From: Blastocatellia bacterium
Lineage (GTDB): Bacteria > Acidobacteriota > Blastocatellia > Pyrinomonadales > Pyrinomonadaceae
NCBI GenBank assembly: GCA_003168335.1
Contig: PMSM01000010.1
Location: 458,001-522,000 of the forward strand
Reading direction: 5' to 3'
DNA: 64,000 bases
The position numbers and the translations under genes were made by a program. Below the pieces are notes generated by a model. That model was not told the origin of the DNA and did not search any database. It saw only the letters and a program-made list of their open reading frames with translations. The stretch's first letter is position 1. Each line of letters begins with the position of its first letter. Shown here piece by piece: positions 1 through 9,583 of this stretch.

Positions 1-81
1 CACACCACCTATTGGGGATAGGTTTTGCCGAAATCGAGGACAAAAGTGGGCTTTAAGCCGCAATAAGGATGCGAGCAACTA

Positions 82-217
82 ATTTTCCGACTTTAATTCC
101 GCCCGATCAGCAGAAGTGGGGTTAGCGCGGATGTTCATTTTCCGACTTTAGTCGCGGGCCGGTCATTATGGTGGACGCAAAATCAACAACTTACGACGCT
201 TTCATTTTCCGACTTTA
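82..217. repeat. Three direct copies of a 14-base motif
   Basis: The motif ATTTTCCGACTTTA occurs at 82-95, 137-150 and 204-217, all in the same orientation, with 41 and 53 bases between copies. The spacings are not multiples of three, so this is not a repeated peptide. Several spaced copies of one motif beside a gene-free edge resemble the multiple transposase-binding sites at the ends of IS21-like or Tn7-like elements. That reading is inference, because the rest of such an element would lie left of the window. The 1-266 stretch contains no gene that I can support. Confidence 0.6.
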
Positions 218-266
218 ATTGGGCTTAACATCATCATCAACCGCGAACCAAACGAGGCCTGGATGC

Positions 267-1220
267 TCAGCTAAAGCGACTGTTCATCCACCAGTCAATC
301 GTCAAGCGCAACCCGTCCTCAAGGCTGACTTGCGGATTGTATCCAAGCAGCGCGCGCGCGCGGTTCAAATCAGCCAGGCTATCGCGCACGTCGCCGGTTC
401 GCGAAGGAGCATATTCGGCCTGCACGTCCGCACGGCCGGTGAGCTTTTTCATCATTTCAAAAACCTCATTTATCGTCACGCGTTCGCCATTGGCAATGTT
501 GATTACCTGGCCCACGGCTGAGCCGGACTCCGCAGCGCGAAGATTAGCGTCCACGACATTTGAGATATATGTGAAGTCGCGGGATTGTTCACCGTCACCA
601 TAAATGACTGGTTGCTTCCCGTTCAGAAGCGCGTCCATAAAGCGGGAAATGACCCCCGAGTATTGCGAGCCTGGATCCTGACGCGGGCCGAACACGTTGA
701 AATAGCGCAGCGACACAGTTTCGAGCCCATAGACTAGACTGAAAACCTGACAATAGTATTCGCCCACCAGCTTGGCCACTGCGTACGGTGATAAAGGATC
801 CGGCCTCATGGCTTCACGTTTGGGCAACTCTGGTTGATCACCATAGGCCGAACTTGACGCTGCATAGACCAGCCGGCGGACCTTTTTATCTCTGGCAGCA
901 AGCAATAATGAAAAGGTAGCGTTGACGCTAGCCTCGTGTGTTTCCGCAGGCGCGGCCACTGAGCGCGGTACCGATGGAATAGCGGCTTCGTGAAAAACCA
1001 GCTCGACATCCTGGAGGGCACGACTTACTGCTTTCTGATCAGTGAGACTGGCCTGAATGAAATCAACATCGCCGCCAATCTCGGCTACATTCTCGCGATA
1101 GCCGGTTGATAGGTCGTCAATTATACGAACGCGTACTCCGCGGTCGATTAGTGCTGCGGCTATGTGGGACCCGATAAAGCCCGCGCCGCCGGTAACTAGA
1201 GCTACTCCAGAGAGGGGCAT
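267..1220 (-). CDS. NAD-dependent nucleotide-sugar 4-epimerase (extended SDR)
   Basis: A 317-residue extended short-chain dehydrogenase. The N-terminal Rossmann motif GGAGFIGSH is at residues 11-19, an Asp pair follows the second strand (about 35-36), the active-site Ser is near 123-124, and the catalytic pair is Tyr146/Lys150 in YAVAK. The segment after it (RYFNVFGPRQ) and the RDFTYI motif fit UDP-glucose/UDP-GlcNAc 4-epimerases of the GalE/WbpP/TviC group; exact substrate specificity cannot be read. Length is normal for the family. It lies 8 bases downstream of the UDP-glucose dehydrogenase gene on the same strand, so the two probably form an operon making UDP-uronic acid or related sugars for surface polysaccharide. 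The ATG start has a weak AGG-containing ribosome site. Confidence 0.9.
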   Translation of the reverse strand: MPLSGVALVTGGAGFIGSHIAAALIDRGVRVRIIDDLSTGYRENVAEIGGDVDFIQASLTDQKAVSRALQDVELVFHEAAIPSVPRSVAAPAETHEASVNATFSLLLAARDKKVRRLVYAASSSAYGDQPELPKREAMRPDPLSPYAVAKLVGEYYCQVFSLVYGLETVSLRYFNVFGPRQDPGSQYSGVISRFMDALLNGKQPVIYGDGEQSRDFTYISNVVDANLRAAESGSAVGQVINIANGERVTINEVFEMMKKLTGRADVQAEYAPSRTGDVRDSLADLNRARALLGYNPQVSLEDGLRLTIDWWMNSRFS

Positions 1221-1228
1221 TGAATGGC

Positions 1229-2527
1229 CTATCGTCCGACTCCAACGTATTGAAAACCCATTTCACGCATGTCAGTTGGCTCGTAGATATTGCGTAAGTC
1301 GGCAATCCTGGGAACCTTCATCAATCCCCGGATGCGTTCCATGTCCAGGGCGCGGAATTGATTCCACTCCGTCATAAAGACAAGTGCGTCAGATCCGGTA
1401 GCGGCCTGGTATTCGTCGTCCGCGTATTCGATTTCTGGTAAGACCTTGCGCGCTTCTTCCCTGGCGACCGGGTCGTAGGCGCTCACTTTGGCACCACGCT
1501 CGACCAATCCGCGAATTATGTCAACCGACGGGGCATCTCTCATGTCGTCGGTTTCCGGCTTAAATGCCAATCCCAGTACGGCAATTCGCTTTCCGCTCAA
1601 GCCTCCCACCAGGTTTTCAATCTTAGGAACCATGGCGAGCCGTTGCTGATAATTCACCTCGATCACAGCATCAACGATCCGAGTTGGAGACGAGAATTGT
1701 CGGGCGATGGCTGACAGGGCGAGTGTGTCTTTGGGAAAACACGACCCACCGAAGCCGGGCCCCGGGTGGAGAAATTTGCTGCCAATCCTACGGTCCATGC
1801 CAATTGCCCGGGCGACTTCGTGGACATCGCAACCGACCTTTTCGCAAAGGTTCGCAATCTCGTTGACGAACGAGATCTTCGTGGCCAGGAAAGCATTCGC
1901 GGCATACTTGATCAATTCCGCCCCTTCAAGCGAGGTAATCACGAAGGGTGTTTCGATCAAGTAGAGAGGACGGTAGAGATCACGCATTATGGCGATCGCG
2001 CCCTCGTCGCTACCGCCTATCACAACGCGGTCTGGTCGCATGAAGTCACTAATCGCGGCGCCTTCTCGCAGGAATTCCGGATTCGACACCACACTGAAGT
2101 CAACAGGTTTCGGCTGATGGTCGCGGATTAAGGACATTAGGTGTTTGCCAGTACCCACTGGAACTGTGGACTTGGTAGCCACCACTTTGTAGCTATCCAT
2201 GTGCTCTGCAATTTTCCGTGCTGCTTCTTCGACGTAGGAAAGATCTGCGGACCCATCGGCTGCGGGTGGAGTGCCGACCGCGAGGAAGATTACCAGGGAC
2301 TGTTCAATGGCTGACTGGCTATCGGTAGTAAACCGAAGCCGCCCCGCCTGGAGGTTTTTTTTGACGAGTTGGTCGAGGCCTGGCTCGTAAATTGTCGTCT
2401 TGCCCAGAGCCAGCCGGCCTATTTTCTCGGCATCCACGTCGACGCAAGTAACATCCACGCCGAACTCTGCAAAGCATGCCCCAGTAACTAGTCCCACATA
2501 ACCGGAGCCAATAACGGCAATGTGCAT
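1229..2527 (-). CDS. ugd: UDP-glucose 6-dehydrogenase
   Basis: Oxidises UDP-glucose to UDP-glucuronate with two NAD+. The frame opens upstream at 2566, but the family N-terminus MHIAVIGSGYVG begins at 2527, which I take as the start (432 residues). Seen: GSGYVG NAD-binding loop at residues 7-12, the conserved Lys in AELIKYAANA (about 207), and the catalytic Cys near residue 263 in the signature GFGGSCFPKD. The C-terminal domain (LGLAFKPETDDMRDAPS) is intact. Length and all key residues are normal. It is the first gene of a two-gene minus-strand operon with the downstream epimerase, so it likely feeds exopolysaccharide or capsule synthesis encoded further left. Confidence 0.95.
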   Translation of the reverse strand: MHIAVIGSGYVGLVTGACFAEFGVDVTCVDVDAEKIGRLALGKTTIYEPGLDQLVKKNLQAGRLRFTTDSQSAIEQSLVIFLAVGTPPAADGSADLSYVEEAARKIAEHMDSYKVVATKSTVPVGTGKHLMSLIRDHQPKPVDFSVVSNPEFLREGAAISDFMRPDRVVIGGSDEGAIAIMRDLYRPLYLIETPFVITSLEGAELIKYAANAFLATKISFVNEIANLCEKVGCDVHEVARAIGMDRRIGSKFLHPGPGFGGSCFPKDTLALSAIARQFSSPTRIVDAVIEVNYQQRLAMVPKIENLVGGLSGKRIAVLGLAFKPETDDMRDAPSVDIIRGLVERGAKVSAYDPVAREEARKVLPEIEYADDEYQAATGSDALVFMTEWNQFRALDMERIRGLMKVPRIADLRNIYEPTDMREMGFQYVGVGR

Positions 2528-2660
2528 TCGCTTGCTCTTACCTGATCGGAATCCGGCCTTAACCAAAATTTACGGGCCACGCGCGCCAGTGACGCGTGAC
2601 CCGCAAAGTTGTACTCAAATGCCGCGCGACCTGCGCGCCACCAGCCGAATTGGGCTTTAG

Positions 2661-3377
2661 TTACTTAGTCGGACTGACTACGGTGACTGCGCCACCGAAG
2701 TTCAGATCGTTGTTATGCGTCGTCGCGATAATCGCTGCGGCAATGGCACCACCAGCTGCCAGTAACAGCGCAGCCAAAGCGGTCCCGCTCAGATGGCCAA
2801 AGTTATCAGCCTTCGTAAGGCGCGTGCAGCGCGTTCCCGGCTGCGGAGTGCCGGCAGATTCCGAAGTTCCGGCCGCAACCGCTTTCGTCTTTCCGGCTGC
2901 TCGTAATTCGACCAGCCCCCCCTGAGACGCGACGATCATGTTGCCGCATTCAACGTCGACCATAAACGTGGCCGCCTGTTGTGCGTCAGCCACCGCGGCT
3001 CCGTCTTTCGCGGTAACGATCGCCGAAATACCTGCCAGCGTCGCGACCTGAATTCGGCCCGCCTCAAGCGAGGCTGAAATATTCGCGTCATTAAAACTAA
3101 GTTTGACGCTCGTGTTCGGGAACAACTCAACGCGACCAAGCTTTCCAAGGCTAATGGTCGCACTGCTATTCGCCCCGGTTGCAACTACGCCGTCAGAGAA
3201 AACAGAGGCGCCCGAGATGGCAGCCTGACCGTTAACGGTGACTTGCCCGGAAACCGAAAGCTCGCCCGACGCTGCTTTCTGCCCCGGCGTTGCCAGTGCC
3301 ACCATTGAGTAAACGCTTAACACGGCAACCGCGGCACAGAATGCGATAGACTTACGGCTCCAAGTTCTGCTAATCAT
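2661..3377 (-). CDS. Exported FecR-like protein with C-terminal membrane segment
   Basis: About 238 residues. An N-terminal signal peptide (basic MISRTWSRKS, then a hydrophobic stretch ending near VALA) is followed by a beta-rich region. The pattern around residues 60-110 (ISLGKLGRVELFPNTSVKL, then LEAGRIQVA) resembles the FecR/LysM-associated domain that senses or scaffolds in the periplasm. Near the C-terminus, GTALAALLLAAGGAIAAAIIA forms one membrane segment, leaving a short tail. Two ATG codons are adjacent; the GGGAGG ribosome site is 5 bases from the second (3377) and only 2 from the first (3380), so I prefer 3377. The function is not known. It stands alone, divergent from nothing nearby, upstream of the sugar operon on the same strand. 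Confidence 0.7.
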   Translation of the reverse strand: MISRTWSRKSIAFCAAVAVLSVYSMVALATPGQKAASGELSVSGQVTVNGQAAISGASVFSDGVVATGANSSATISLGKLGRVELFPNTSVKLSFNDANISASLEAGRIQVATLAGISAIVTAKDGAAVADAQQAATFMVDVECGNMIVASQGGLVELRAAGKTKAVAAGTSESAGTPQPGTRCTRLTKADNFGHLSGTALAALLLAAGGAIAAAIIATTHNNDLNFGGAVTVVSPTK

Positions 3378-3788
3378 CATTTCCTCCCGTACAAGTGAAC
3401 AAGTTTTGTGGAAGCGCGCTACGATTTACTAATAGTCTCGCAGTAAACGGAAATTCGTATTCCCGTCTCGACTCAACACTCTCGCACGCGCGAGACACTT
3501 AAAAAAGAAAGCATGCCGGACTAAGTTAACGCGCTTTAGTCTTGCTTGTTTTACACGAACTCCGGCCCTTATGTCAACAAATAACCCTTGATCCCAAAGA
3601 CTAAAGCCACAGTATTAGCTAGCTTTTGGGGAAGATAACACGCGGCTGTGCGCCTGTAAAGAGCTTTTTTCCCCAATGCTGTCAAGATTCTGTGTTTTCT
3701 GGTCTCGCCCGAGTAGGCCACAGGCTAAGTTGAAGCTGCTACAAATAAAGAGGGAAACTCCCTGGCCCCGTCTTAAACTAAGGCAATC
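3378..3788. other. Gene-free stretch of about 410 bases
   Basis: No open frame with coding character is visible. The part next to 3377 should hold the promoter of the FecR-like gene on the minus strand, but I cannot point to convincing -35/-10 boxes. The right end contains a terminator-like hairpin (3740-3763), listed separately. The middle is A/T-rich compared with neighbouring genes. Confidence 0.5.
3740..3763 (-). terminator. Weak rho-independent terminator on the minus strand
   Basis: Read on the minus strand, AGGGA-GTT-TCCCT forms a short hairpin followed by CTTTATTTGTA. It starts 26 bases after the stop codon of the 3789-4376 gene, the place expected for its terminator. The stem is only five pairs, so it is a weak call. 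Confidence 0.4.
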
Positions 3789-4376
3789 TTACTTGGGAAC
3801 GGCCCGACGAGGTCGCGTGGCGGTCTGTCCTACACGCTGACCGTCTGCCACGCCAGGACCGGCTGACGATGTAGCCGGATCTTTCCCCTGTCGCTGGATT
3901 AGCTCTGCCTGCTCATAGGGATCCAGACGGGCGAAGAGGTAGAAGACCTCACCGGAGCGCACAGCTGCCAGGAACTTGAATTTGTTGGCAACTATTTCGT
4001 CTGCCCGCAGGGTTGTGGGTTTGGGCGGTTTCTCGAAAAGGATGCCAAACTCGTCCGGGGTCACCGCTTCAAGCTCGGGCACGTAGTCGTTTCCACTTTG
4101 CCGCACCAGCCGAATCGCCATCTGTCGCAGCGCGCGAATCCGACTCAAGTTCCGCCGGTAATACGCGGCGGTAATTTCTCGTCTACTGCCTCGATCATCT
4201 ACGACCTCCTGCTCATTGCTGAGGTAGGCCAGGTATGCGCGCATGACCGGCCCAAACTCTGAGCCAGAGTCGCCTTTTGAGGGCACGGTCGAACGCTGAG
4301 CGATCGCTACTCCGCTCAGCAACAACAGAATCGATAGCAAGACGAACAAACGCGACAAGCTAATTACGCCAGGCAT
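3789..4376 (-). CDS. Exported protein of unknown function
   Basis: 195 residues from the chosen start. The frame is open to 4424, but the Met at 4376 begins a proper signal peptide (MPGVISLSRLFVLLSILLLL, cleavage near AIAQ) and has a GAGG site about 9 bases upstream. The mature part is rich in Arg and charged residues (about 40-120 predicted helical), with a proline-rich patch EKPPKPTT and a low-complexity C-terminus. I do not recognise a family. It is divergent from coaBC, with the two starts about 180 bases apart. Confidence 0.65.
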   Translation of the reverse strand: MPGVISLSRLFVLLSILLLLSGVAIAQRSTVPSKGDSGSEFGPVMRAYLAYLSNEQEVVDDRGSRREITAAYYRRNLSRIRALRQMAIRLVRQSGNDYVPELEAVTPDEFGILFEKPPKPTTLRADEIVANKFKFLAAVRSGEVFYLFARLDPYEQAELIQRQGKDPATSSAGPGVADGQRVGQTATRPRRAVPK

Positions 4377-4556
4377 GGAACATACCTCAGCATGGTTTGG
4401 ATTTCTTCTGGCCACCAGTTGCATAGATCCAGATCGACGGACTACTTTAGCTCACGAAAGCGTCTGCGGGCCAGTTGTGATGGCCGAGATTCTATTCCCA
4501 CCCCGATCTCGCTGTATTGCACGAGTAATTCAGCGATGTTACATTTCAATTTCAAG

Positions 4557-5894
4557 ATGAGTGACAAGCAGACCGAGCAAGAGTTCTCAGGAAACCGAGT
4601 GGCACTCGGCATCACTGGAGGGATCGCGGCATTCAAAGCAATCGAAGTGCTGCGCGGCTTGCAGCGTGCCGGTTGCGAGGTGCGAGTCACCATGACGAAG
4701 CACGCCTGCGAGTTCATTCAGCCGCTGACCTTTCGGGCTCTCTCCGGGTCATACGTACTTGTCGACGATTACGCCCCGGACAATCCTGACCCGATCGCCC
4801 ACATCACTTTTTCCCAGACGGTCGATTTGTTCATCATCGCGCCGGCGACGGCGAACACGCTGGCCAAATTGGCCAACGGAGTGGCCGATGATTTTCTCAC
4901 CTCGACCTACCTGGCGTGTACTGCTCCCGTGCTGGTAGCACCAGCCATGAATACGGTGATGTGGCGGCACCCGGCAACGCAACGGAATTTGCAAAAGCTG
5001 CGTGACGACGGTGTCCATCTGATCGACCCTGACGAGGGGGAGATGGCCTGCGGCACCATCGGCCCCGGCAGACTCAGCGAGCCCGAAAACATCGTCTCGG
5101 CCGCGCTCGAGCTGCTACGACAGCAGAATAGGCGAACAGCCCTTGAGCCTCACCACAGTGGGGAGACTTTTGGCCGGGTCGCGCCAGCCAGAAGTCGGTC
5201 TGCGGACCTGAGCGGTGAGCGATTCCTGATCACAGCCGGGGCAACGCGCGAACCGATTGATCCGGTTCGCTTCATTTCAAATCGTTCTTCAGGCCGAATG
5301 GGGTTCGCGCTCGCCGAGGCCGCCCGCGACCGAGGCGCGGACGTCACGATCGTGGCAGGCATAACCAGCGTCGACTCACCTGGCGGCGTGCGGCTGGTTC
5401 GCGTTAGCTCTGCCGAAGAAATGCGCGTCGCGGTCGCCGAAGAAGTAAGCGCCGCAACGATCTTCATGGCGGCGGCTGCAGTATCTGATTATCGAGCAAA
5501 GGTAAAAGCCAATACCAAAATCAAAAAGTCGGACGCCTCGATGGAATTGAAGCTCGAACGCACGGCCGACATCCTGGGCGAAGTCGCGAAAGCGCGAACC
5601 AATGGCCAGCTGCTGATCGGATTCGCGGCGGAGACAAATGACTTACTGGCGCACGCCCGCGAAAAGCTGGACAACAAAGGCCTGGACGCAATAGTTGCCA
5701 ACGACGTGTCGCGCAAAGATGCCGGATTTGATTCAGAAAACAATGCGGTCGTCATTCTGCTTCGCGACGACCCGCAGCCCATCGAGTTGCCGCTGATGTC
5801 CAAGCTTGAAACCGCCCATCGAATTCTTGATGAGGTGGTAAAGTTGCGCCGCGCCAGGATCGCCAGCAAAGCTGCGGCGACCGAGACGGTGTAG
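4557..5894 (+). CDS. coaBC: Bifunctional phosphopantothenoylcysteine decarboxylase / phosphopantothenate-cysteine ligase
   Basis: Catalyses two steps of coenzyme A synthesis: ligation of cysteine to 4'-phosphopantothenate and decarboxylation to 4'-phosphopantetheine. The frame is open from 4392, but the protein family starts at [20 protein letters not shown], so I use 4557 (445 residues). The N-terminal FMN-dependent decarboxylase shows GITGGIAA, the [14 protein letters not shown] motif, APAMNTVMW, and the substrate-recognition Cys in [12 protein letters not shown]. The C-terminal ligase half (from about residue 215) shows [22 protein letters not shown] and later VSDYR and IGFAAET. All motifs are present. 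It is followed 9 bases later by the uracil-DNA glycosylase gene and then priA, a run of housekeeping genes on the plus strand. Confidence 0.96.
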   Translation: MSDKQTEQEFSGNRVALGITGGIAAFKAIEVLRGLQRAGCEVRVTMTKHACEFIQPLTFRALSGSYVLVDDYAPDNPDPIAHITFSQTVDLFIIAPATANTLAKLANGVADDFLTSTYLACTAPVLVAPAMNTVMWRHPATQRNLQKLRDDGVHLIDPDEGEMACGTIGPGRLSEPENIVSAALELLRQQNRRTALEPHHSGETFGRVAPARSRSADLSGERFLITAGATREPIDPVRFISNRSSGRMGFALAEAARDRGADVTIVAGITSVDSPGGVRLVRVSSAEEMRVAVAEEVSAATIFMAAAAVSDYRAKVKANTKIKKSDASMELKLERTADILGEVAKARTNGQLLIGFAAETNDLLAHAREKLDNKGLDAIVANDVSRKDAGFDSENNAVVILLRDDPQPIELPLMSKLETAHRILDEVVKLRRARIASKAAATETV

Positions 5895-5903
5895 AACCAA
5901 GCC

Positions 5904-6782
5904 ATGAATGCTGATTCGACCACAACCGAACTGCTCGACTTGCTGGCAGAGTCACGAGAGTACACAAAGTATTTTGGAGAGCTGGGAGTCGAAACCATCG
6001 CTTTATCAAACGACCGCGTCGCTTCGGAATCTTCCATAGCGTCGCGCGCAGCTGCTTCCTCCGGCACCGACGTACCGCGCAAGTTACCGGTAAGATTAGA
6101 ACTTCCGCAGCCGGCATTGCGTCCGCCGGCAGCCGATGTCGCCAAATCGGCGTCGCCTGGTTCCCTGTTCGGCGAACTCGCCGCGCCTCAAACTACGTTC
6201 GCCCAATCCACCGAACGCCTCGAGGATGTGTGGCGCGACATTGGCGATTGCACCCGCTGCGGTTTGTGTGAAGGACGCACCCAGGTCGTCAACACTTTTG
6301 GAAATCAAAAAGCGCGTTTGATGTTTGTAGGGGAAGCTCCCGGCGCCGATGAAGACGCGCAGGGCAGGCCGTTCGTCGGCCGCGCCGGACAACTGCTTAC
6401 CAAGATCATTGAAGCGATTGGCTTGAAGCGGGAAGATGTGATCATCGGCAACGTCAATCGTTGCCGGCCACCGGGCAATCGGCAGCCGACCCTCGAGGAA
6501 GCTGCAATCTGCCGGCCATTTCTATTTCGTGAGATCGCCGCCGTCAAACCCGATGTGATCGTCGTAATGGGAAATACTGCTGTGCGAAACCTGCTGGAAG
6601 TACGCGAAGGCATCACCCGGGTACGCGGAAAGTTTCAGGACTTTCGCGGCATTAAGGTCATGCCAACGTTCCATCCGGCCTATTTGCTGCGCGACCCATC
6701 AAAGAAACGCGAGACATGGGAAGACCTGAAGAAAGTCCGAGACTATCTCGACAATCTTCCACCAGGGACTCACGAACCGTAA
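5904..6782 (+). CDS. Family 4 uracil-DNA glycosylase with N-terminal extension
   Basis: Removes uracil from DNA in base-excision repair. The catalytic domain spans about residues 108-285 of 292. Four Cys with family 4 spacing for the 4Fe-4S cluster are visible: C116 and C119 (CTRC), C187 (NRCRPPGNR) and C203. Motif 1 is [17 protein letters not shown] (143-159), and the second active-site loop is HPAYLLR. The first 100 residues are a poorly conserved, probably disordered Ala/Ser/Pro-rich extension starting with a short helix ([16 protein letters not shown]). Such extensions occur in family 4 enzymes of several phyla. It is closely linked to coaBC (9-base gap) and precedes priA by 69 bases. Confidence 0.92.
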   Translation: MNADSTTTELLDLLAESREYTKYFGELGVETIALSNDRVASESSIASRAAASSGTDVPRKLPVRLELPQPALRPPAADVAKSASPGSLFGELAAPQTTFAQSTERLEDVWRDIGDCTRCGLCEGRTQVVNTFGNQKARLMFVGEAPGADEDAQGRPFVGRAGQLLTKIIEAIGLKREDVIIGNVNRCRPPGNRQPTLEEAAICRPFLFREIAAVKPDVIVVMGNTAVRNLLEVREGITRVRGKFQDFRGIKVMPTFHPAYLLRDPSKKRETWEDLKKVRDYLDNLPPGTHEP

Positions 6783-6851
6783 CGATCCTACTTTCATCGT
6801 GACGCGGTTTCGCGCTAACCTTCCGCTCGCGAACTGAAACTACGCCCTCCG

Positions 6852-9347
6852 ATGACCTCTACCGTCCCAGCTTCGAATCAACCTGTTCCGCATTACGCTC
6901 AGGTCGCGGTTCCGGTCCATCTCGCCAAAACTTTTACCTACCGCTTGCCGCCGGCCATTCAGCGGGCGGCGCGGGTCGGCTCCCGCGTGATGGTTCAGCT
7001 CGGCACCAAACCGGTGACTGGCTACATCGTCGCGCTGCTTCCCCGCTTGCGATCCGGCACCAGCCTGATCGAATCGGAGATCAAGTGGGTCCAGGAATTG
7101 CTGGACGCTGATCCGCCGCTGACTTCCGAGGTGCTCGAGATCACGCGTTGGGTCGCCGATTACTATGCGGCGCCCTGGGGCGAAGTGATGCGCGCCGCGC
7201 TGCCGGCCGGAATCAACACAACTGTCGAACAGACCGTGTCGATCACCGCGCCAGGACGCCAGGCGCTTTCGGATCTCGAGAGAGGGAGCACCGTCAGAAC
7301 TAACGCGCTACGGTTGCTGGCCGACGAAGGCGAGTTTGAGCTGGATGCTTTTTGTTTACGAATTGGCGCCGCGAAAACTCCGCAGTGGTTGCGAGAGATG
7401 GAAGCTGAAGGCTTGATTGAGCGGTCTTATCGAACTCGTTCGACAGTTACCCGCGCGAAGCGACGCAAAGCAGTCCGCCTCGTCACATCTGACTTAGCCG
7501 CGGCACCGGCCGGCGATAAACGGGTGACTCAAGCGCAGCAACGCGCTATCGAAGTGCTGCGCGCCAATCAGAACGCAATGGCGGCCAGCGATCTAATCAA
7601 GACGGCGAAGGTGAGCGAGTCGGTCGTCCGCACGCTGGCGAAGAAAGGCGTCGTTGAAGAATTCGCAGAAGATGTTCGGCGCGATCCCCTGTCCCGAGCA
7701 GAGCTGCCGAACCCGGAAGTTTTCAAGCTGACCAGCGCGCAAGCCGGCGCCCTGCAATCTATTGCAAAGCGTCTGAGCGAAAAAGTCTTTGCGACTCTGC
7801 TGCTGCATGGCGTTACCGGCAGCGGCAAAACCGAAGTTTACATTCGCGCCATGCAAGCCGCGCTCGATCTGAATCGCGGGGCAATGATGCTGGTGCCGGA
7901 GATTGCACTGACGCCGATACTCTCGCGACGCTTGCGAGCTCACTTCGGCGGGCGAATCGGGATTTTTCATTCCTCCCTGTCTAAAGGCGAACGCTTCGAC
8001 GAATGGTCTCGTCTGCGTAGCGGCGAGGCGCGGGTCGTGTTGGGCACCCGCTCGGCGGTTTTTGCGCCGGTCCGGAATCTCGGCGTGATCATAATTGACG
8101 AAGAGCAGGACGCTTCGTACCGGCAAGAGGAATCTCCTTTCTATCACGCCCGCGATACGGCCATCGTGAGGGCGCAGAAAGAATCCGCAGTCATCGTGTT
8201 GGGTTCGGCCACGCCTTCGCTGGAATCATTTCATAACGCCCAGGCTGGGAAGTATGAGTATTTGCTTCTACCCGAACGGGTGGCTAATCGCCCGCTCGCC
8301 CGGGCTGAGATGATCGACATGCGCGAGGTTTTCGCTCGCCGAAAGAAGCCGGCCATCTTCTCGGATGAACTATTGAAGGCGATCGAAGAAACGCACGCGC
8401 GTCGCGAGCAGTCGATAATCCTTTTGAATCGTCGTGGCTACTCGAGCTTTGTTCTGTGTCGCTCTTGCGGCGAATCGATCAACTGTCCCAATTGCGACGT
8501 CACGCTCACGTACCATCAGAGCGATCGCACGCTGATCTGCCATTATTGCAATCATCATCAGCGGGCACCGTCACAGTGTCCCGCCTGCGCCAGCAAGTAC
8601 ATCTATTACGTGGGCGAAGGGACCGAACAAATCGAGGAACTTCTGCGCCAGCGTTTTCCCACTTTGCGCATTGGACGAATTGATCGCGACACCAAGACAC
8701 GCCGGCACCAGTTTGAAAAGACTCTGCTTGATTTCGCCAAGGGCGAGCTGGATCTGCTGGTCGGGACCCAGATGCTGGCAAAGGGACACGACTTTCCGAA
8801 CGTCACTTTAGTTGGCGTGGTCTCAGTCGATGCGGGATTGGCGCTGCCCGACTTCCGAGCTGCCGAACGGGCCTTTCAACTAATCACACAGGTTGCCGGC
8901 CGCGCCGGACGCGGCGATTTGCCTGGCCGCGTTTTGATTCAGACTTATCATCCGCATCACTACGCCCTGCGTCATGCCTGCGCGCAGGACTATCGCGGAT
9001 TCTATGACGAAGAAATTCGCCATCGGCGCAATCACGGCTATCCACCTTTTGTGGCGCTGGCCCTGGTCCTGGTGCGTCACAAAGACGCGACGCGAGCTAA
9101 CGCGATTGCGCTTCAACTGCGAACTGCGCTGGTTGCAGCCAACTGCGATCACGCTTGTCGCATACTGGGGCCCGCCCCGGCGCCCTTCGCGCGGCTGCGC
9201 GGAGAGCATCGCGTGCAATTGCTGATCAAATCGCGCAGCCGGAAACAAATGCGCGCCGTGATCGATTCGTCCCTGCAGCAACTTGAGAAAGCTGGGCAGG
9301 ATTTGCGTCCGGTGACGCTGGAGATCGATCCGGTAAGCATGATGTAG
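6852..9347 (+). CDS. priA: Primosomal protein N' (replication restart helicase)
   Basis: An 831-residue superfamily 2 DNA helicase that reloads the replisome at stalled forks. Domain order is complete: N-terminal 3'-DNA-binding domain (AQVAVPVHLAKTFTYRLP), a winged-helix part (about 150-270), helicase lobe 1 with Walker A GVTGSGKT near 320 and IIDEEQDASY near 415, a zinc-binding insertion with paired Cys at about 535-583 (CRSC, CPNC, CHYC, CPAC), and helicase lobe 2 with GTQMLAKGHDF and QVAGRAGRGD. Length is slightly above the E. coli protein. The ATG lies 69 bases after the glycosylase gene without a strong ribosome site. Confidence 0.96.
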   Translation: MTSTVPASNQPVPHYAQVAVPVHLAKTFTYRLPPAIQRAARVGSRVMVQLGTKPVTGYIVALLPRLRSGTSLIESEIKWVQELLDADPPLTSEVLEITRWVADYYAAPWGEVMRAALPAGINTTVEQTVSITAPGRQALSDLERGSTVRTNALRLLADEGEFELDAFCLRIGAAKTPQWLREMEAEGLIERSYRTRSTVTRAKRRKAVRLVTSDLAAAPAGDKRVTQAQQRAIEVLRANQNAMAASDLIKTAKVSESVVRTLAKKGVVEEFAEDVRRDPLSRAELPNPEVFKLTSAQAGALQSIAKRLSEKVFATLLLHGVTGSGKTEVYIRAMQAALDLNRGAMMLVPEIALTPILSRRLRAHFGGRIGIFHSSLSKGERFDEWSRLRSGEARVVLGTRSAVFAPVRNLGVIIIDEEQDASYRQEESPFYHARDTAIVRAQKESAVIVLGSATPSLESFHNAQAGKYEYLLLPERVANRPLARAEMIDMREVFARRKKPAIFSDELLKAIEETHARREQSIILLNRRGYSSFVLCRSCGESINCPNCDVTLTYHQSDRTLICHYCNHHQRAPSQCPACASKYIYYVGEGTEQIEELLRQRFPTLRIGRIDRDTKTRRHQFEKTLLDFAKGELDLLVGTQMLAKGHDFPNVTLVGVVSVDAGLALPDFRAAERAFQLITQVAGRAGRGDLPGRVLIQTYHPHHYALRHACAQDYRGFYDEEIRHRRNHGYPPFVALALVLVRHKDATRANAIALQLRTALVAANCDHACRILGPAPAPFARLRGEHRVQLLIKSRSRKQMRAVIDSSLQQLEKAGQDLRPVTLEIDPVSMM

Positions 9348-9399
9348 CCTGCAAATCACAAGGGTAACAGTCTTCGTGGCCAAACCAGGTCAACCTGTG

Positions 9400-9512
9400 G
9401 CTGGGAGCGCGGACGTCTCGTCCGCACAGCGCCGCAAGCGCTCAAGATCTTTTCGGATTGACTAATCTTCGCGCTACGCGCTCAGTGCGGACGAGACGTC
9501 CGCAATCCCAGC
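9400..9512. repeat. MITE-like inverted repeat, copy A
   Basis: A 113-base element whose ends are inverted: GCTGGGAGCGCGGACG at the left, and its near complement ending CCGCAATCCCAGC at the right. Inner palindromes (GGACGTCTCGTCC-like; CGCGCTACGCGC) suggest a folded structure. Related copies are at 33942-34069 and, as a half, at 20018-20044. It carries no gene and sits between priA and lpxD, within what would be an upstream extension of the lpxD frame. Confidence 0.7.
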
Positions 9513-9583
9513 GAAAGCGCAGCCTCTGGCCTTCCAAAGTCGAGGCGTGCGCAGATCTAAGCGAATGCGATAAACTCACGACC

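Noticed and set aside
5489-6145. 218-residue minus-strand open frame over coaBC and the glycosylase gene
   Set aside because: It is antisense to two well-supported genes and has no domain; a shadow of GC-rich codons.
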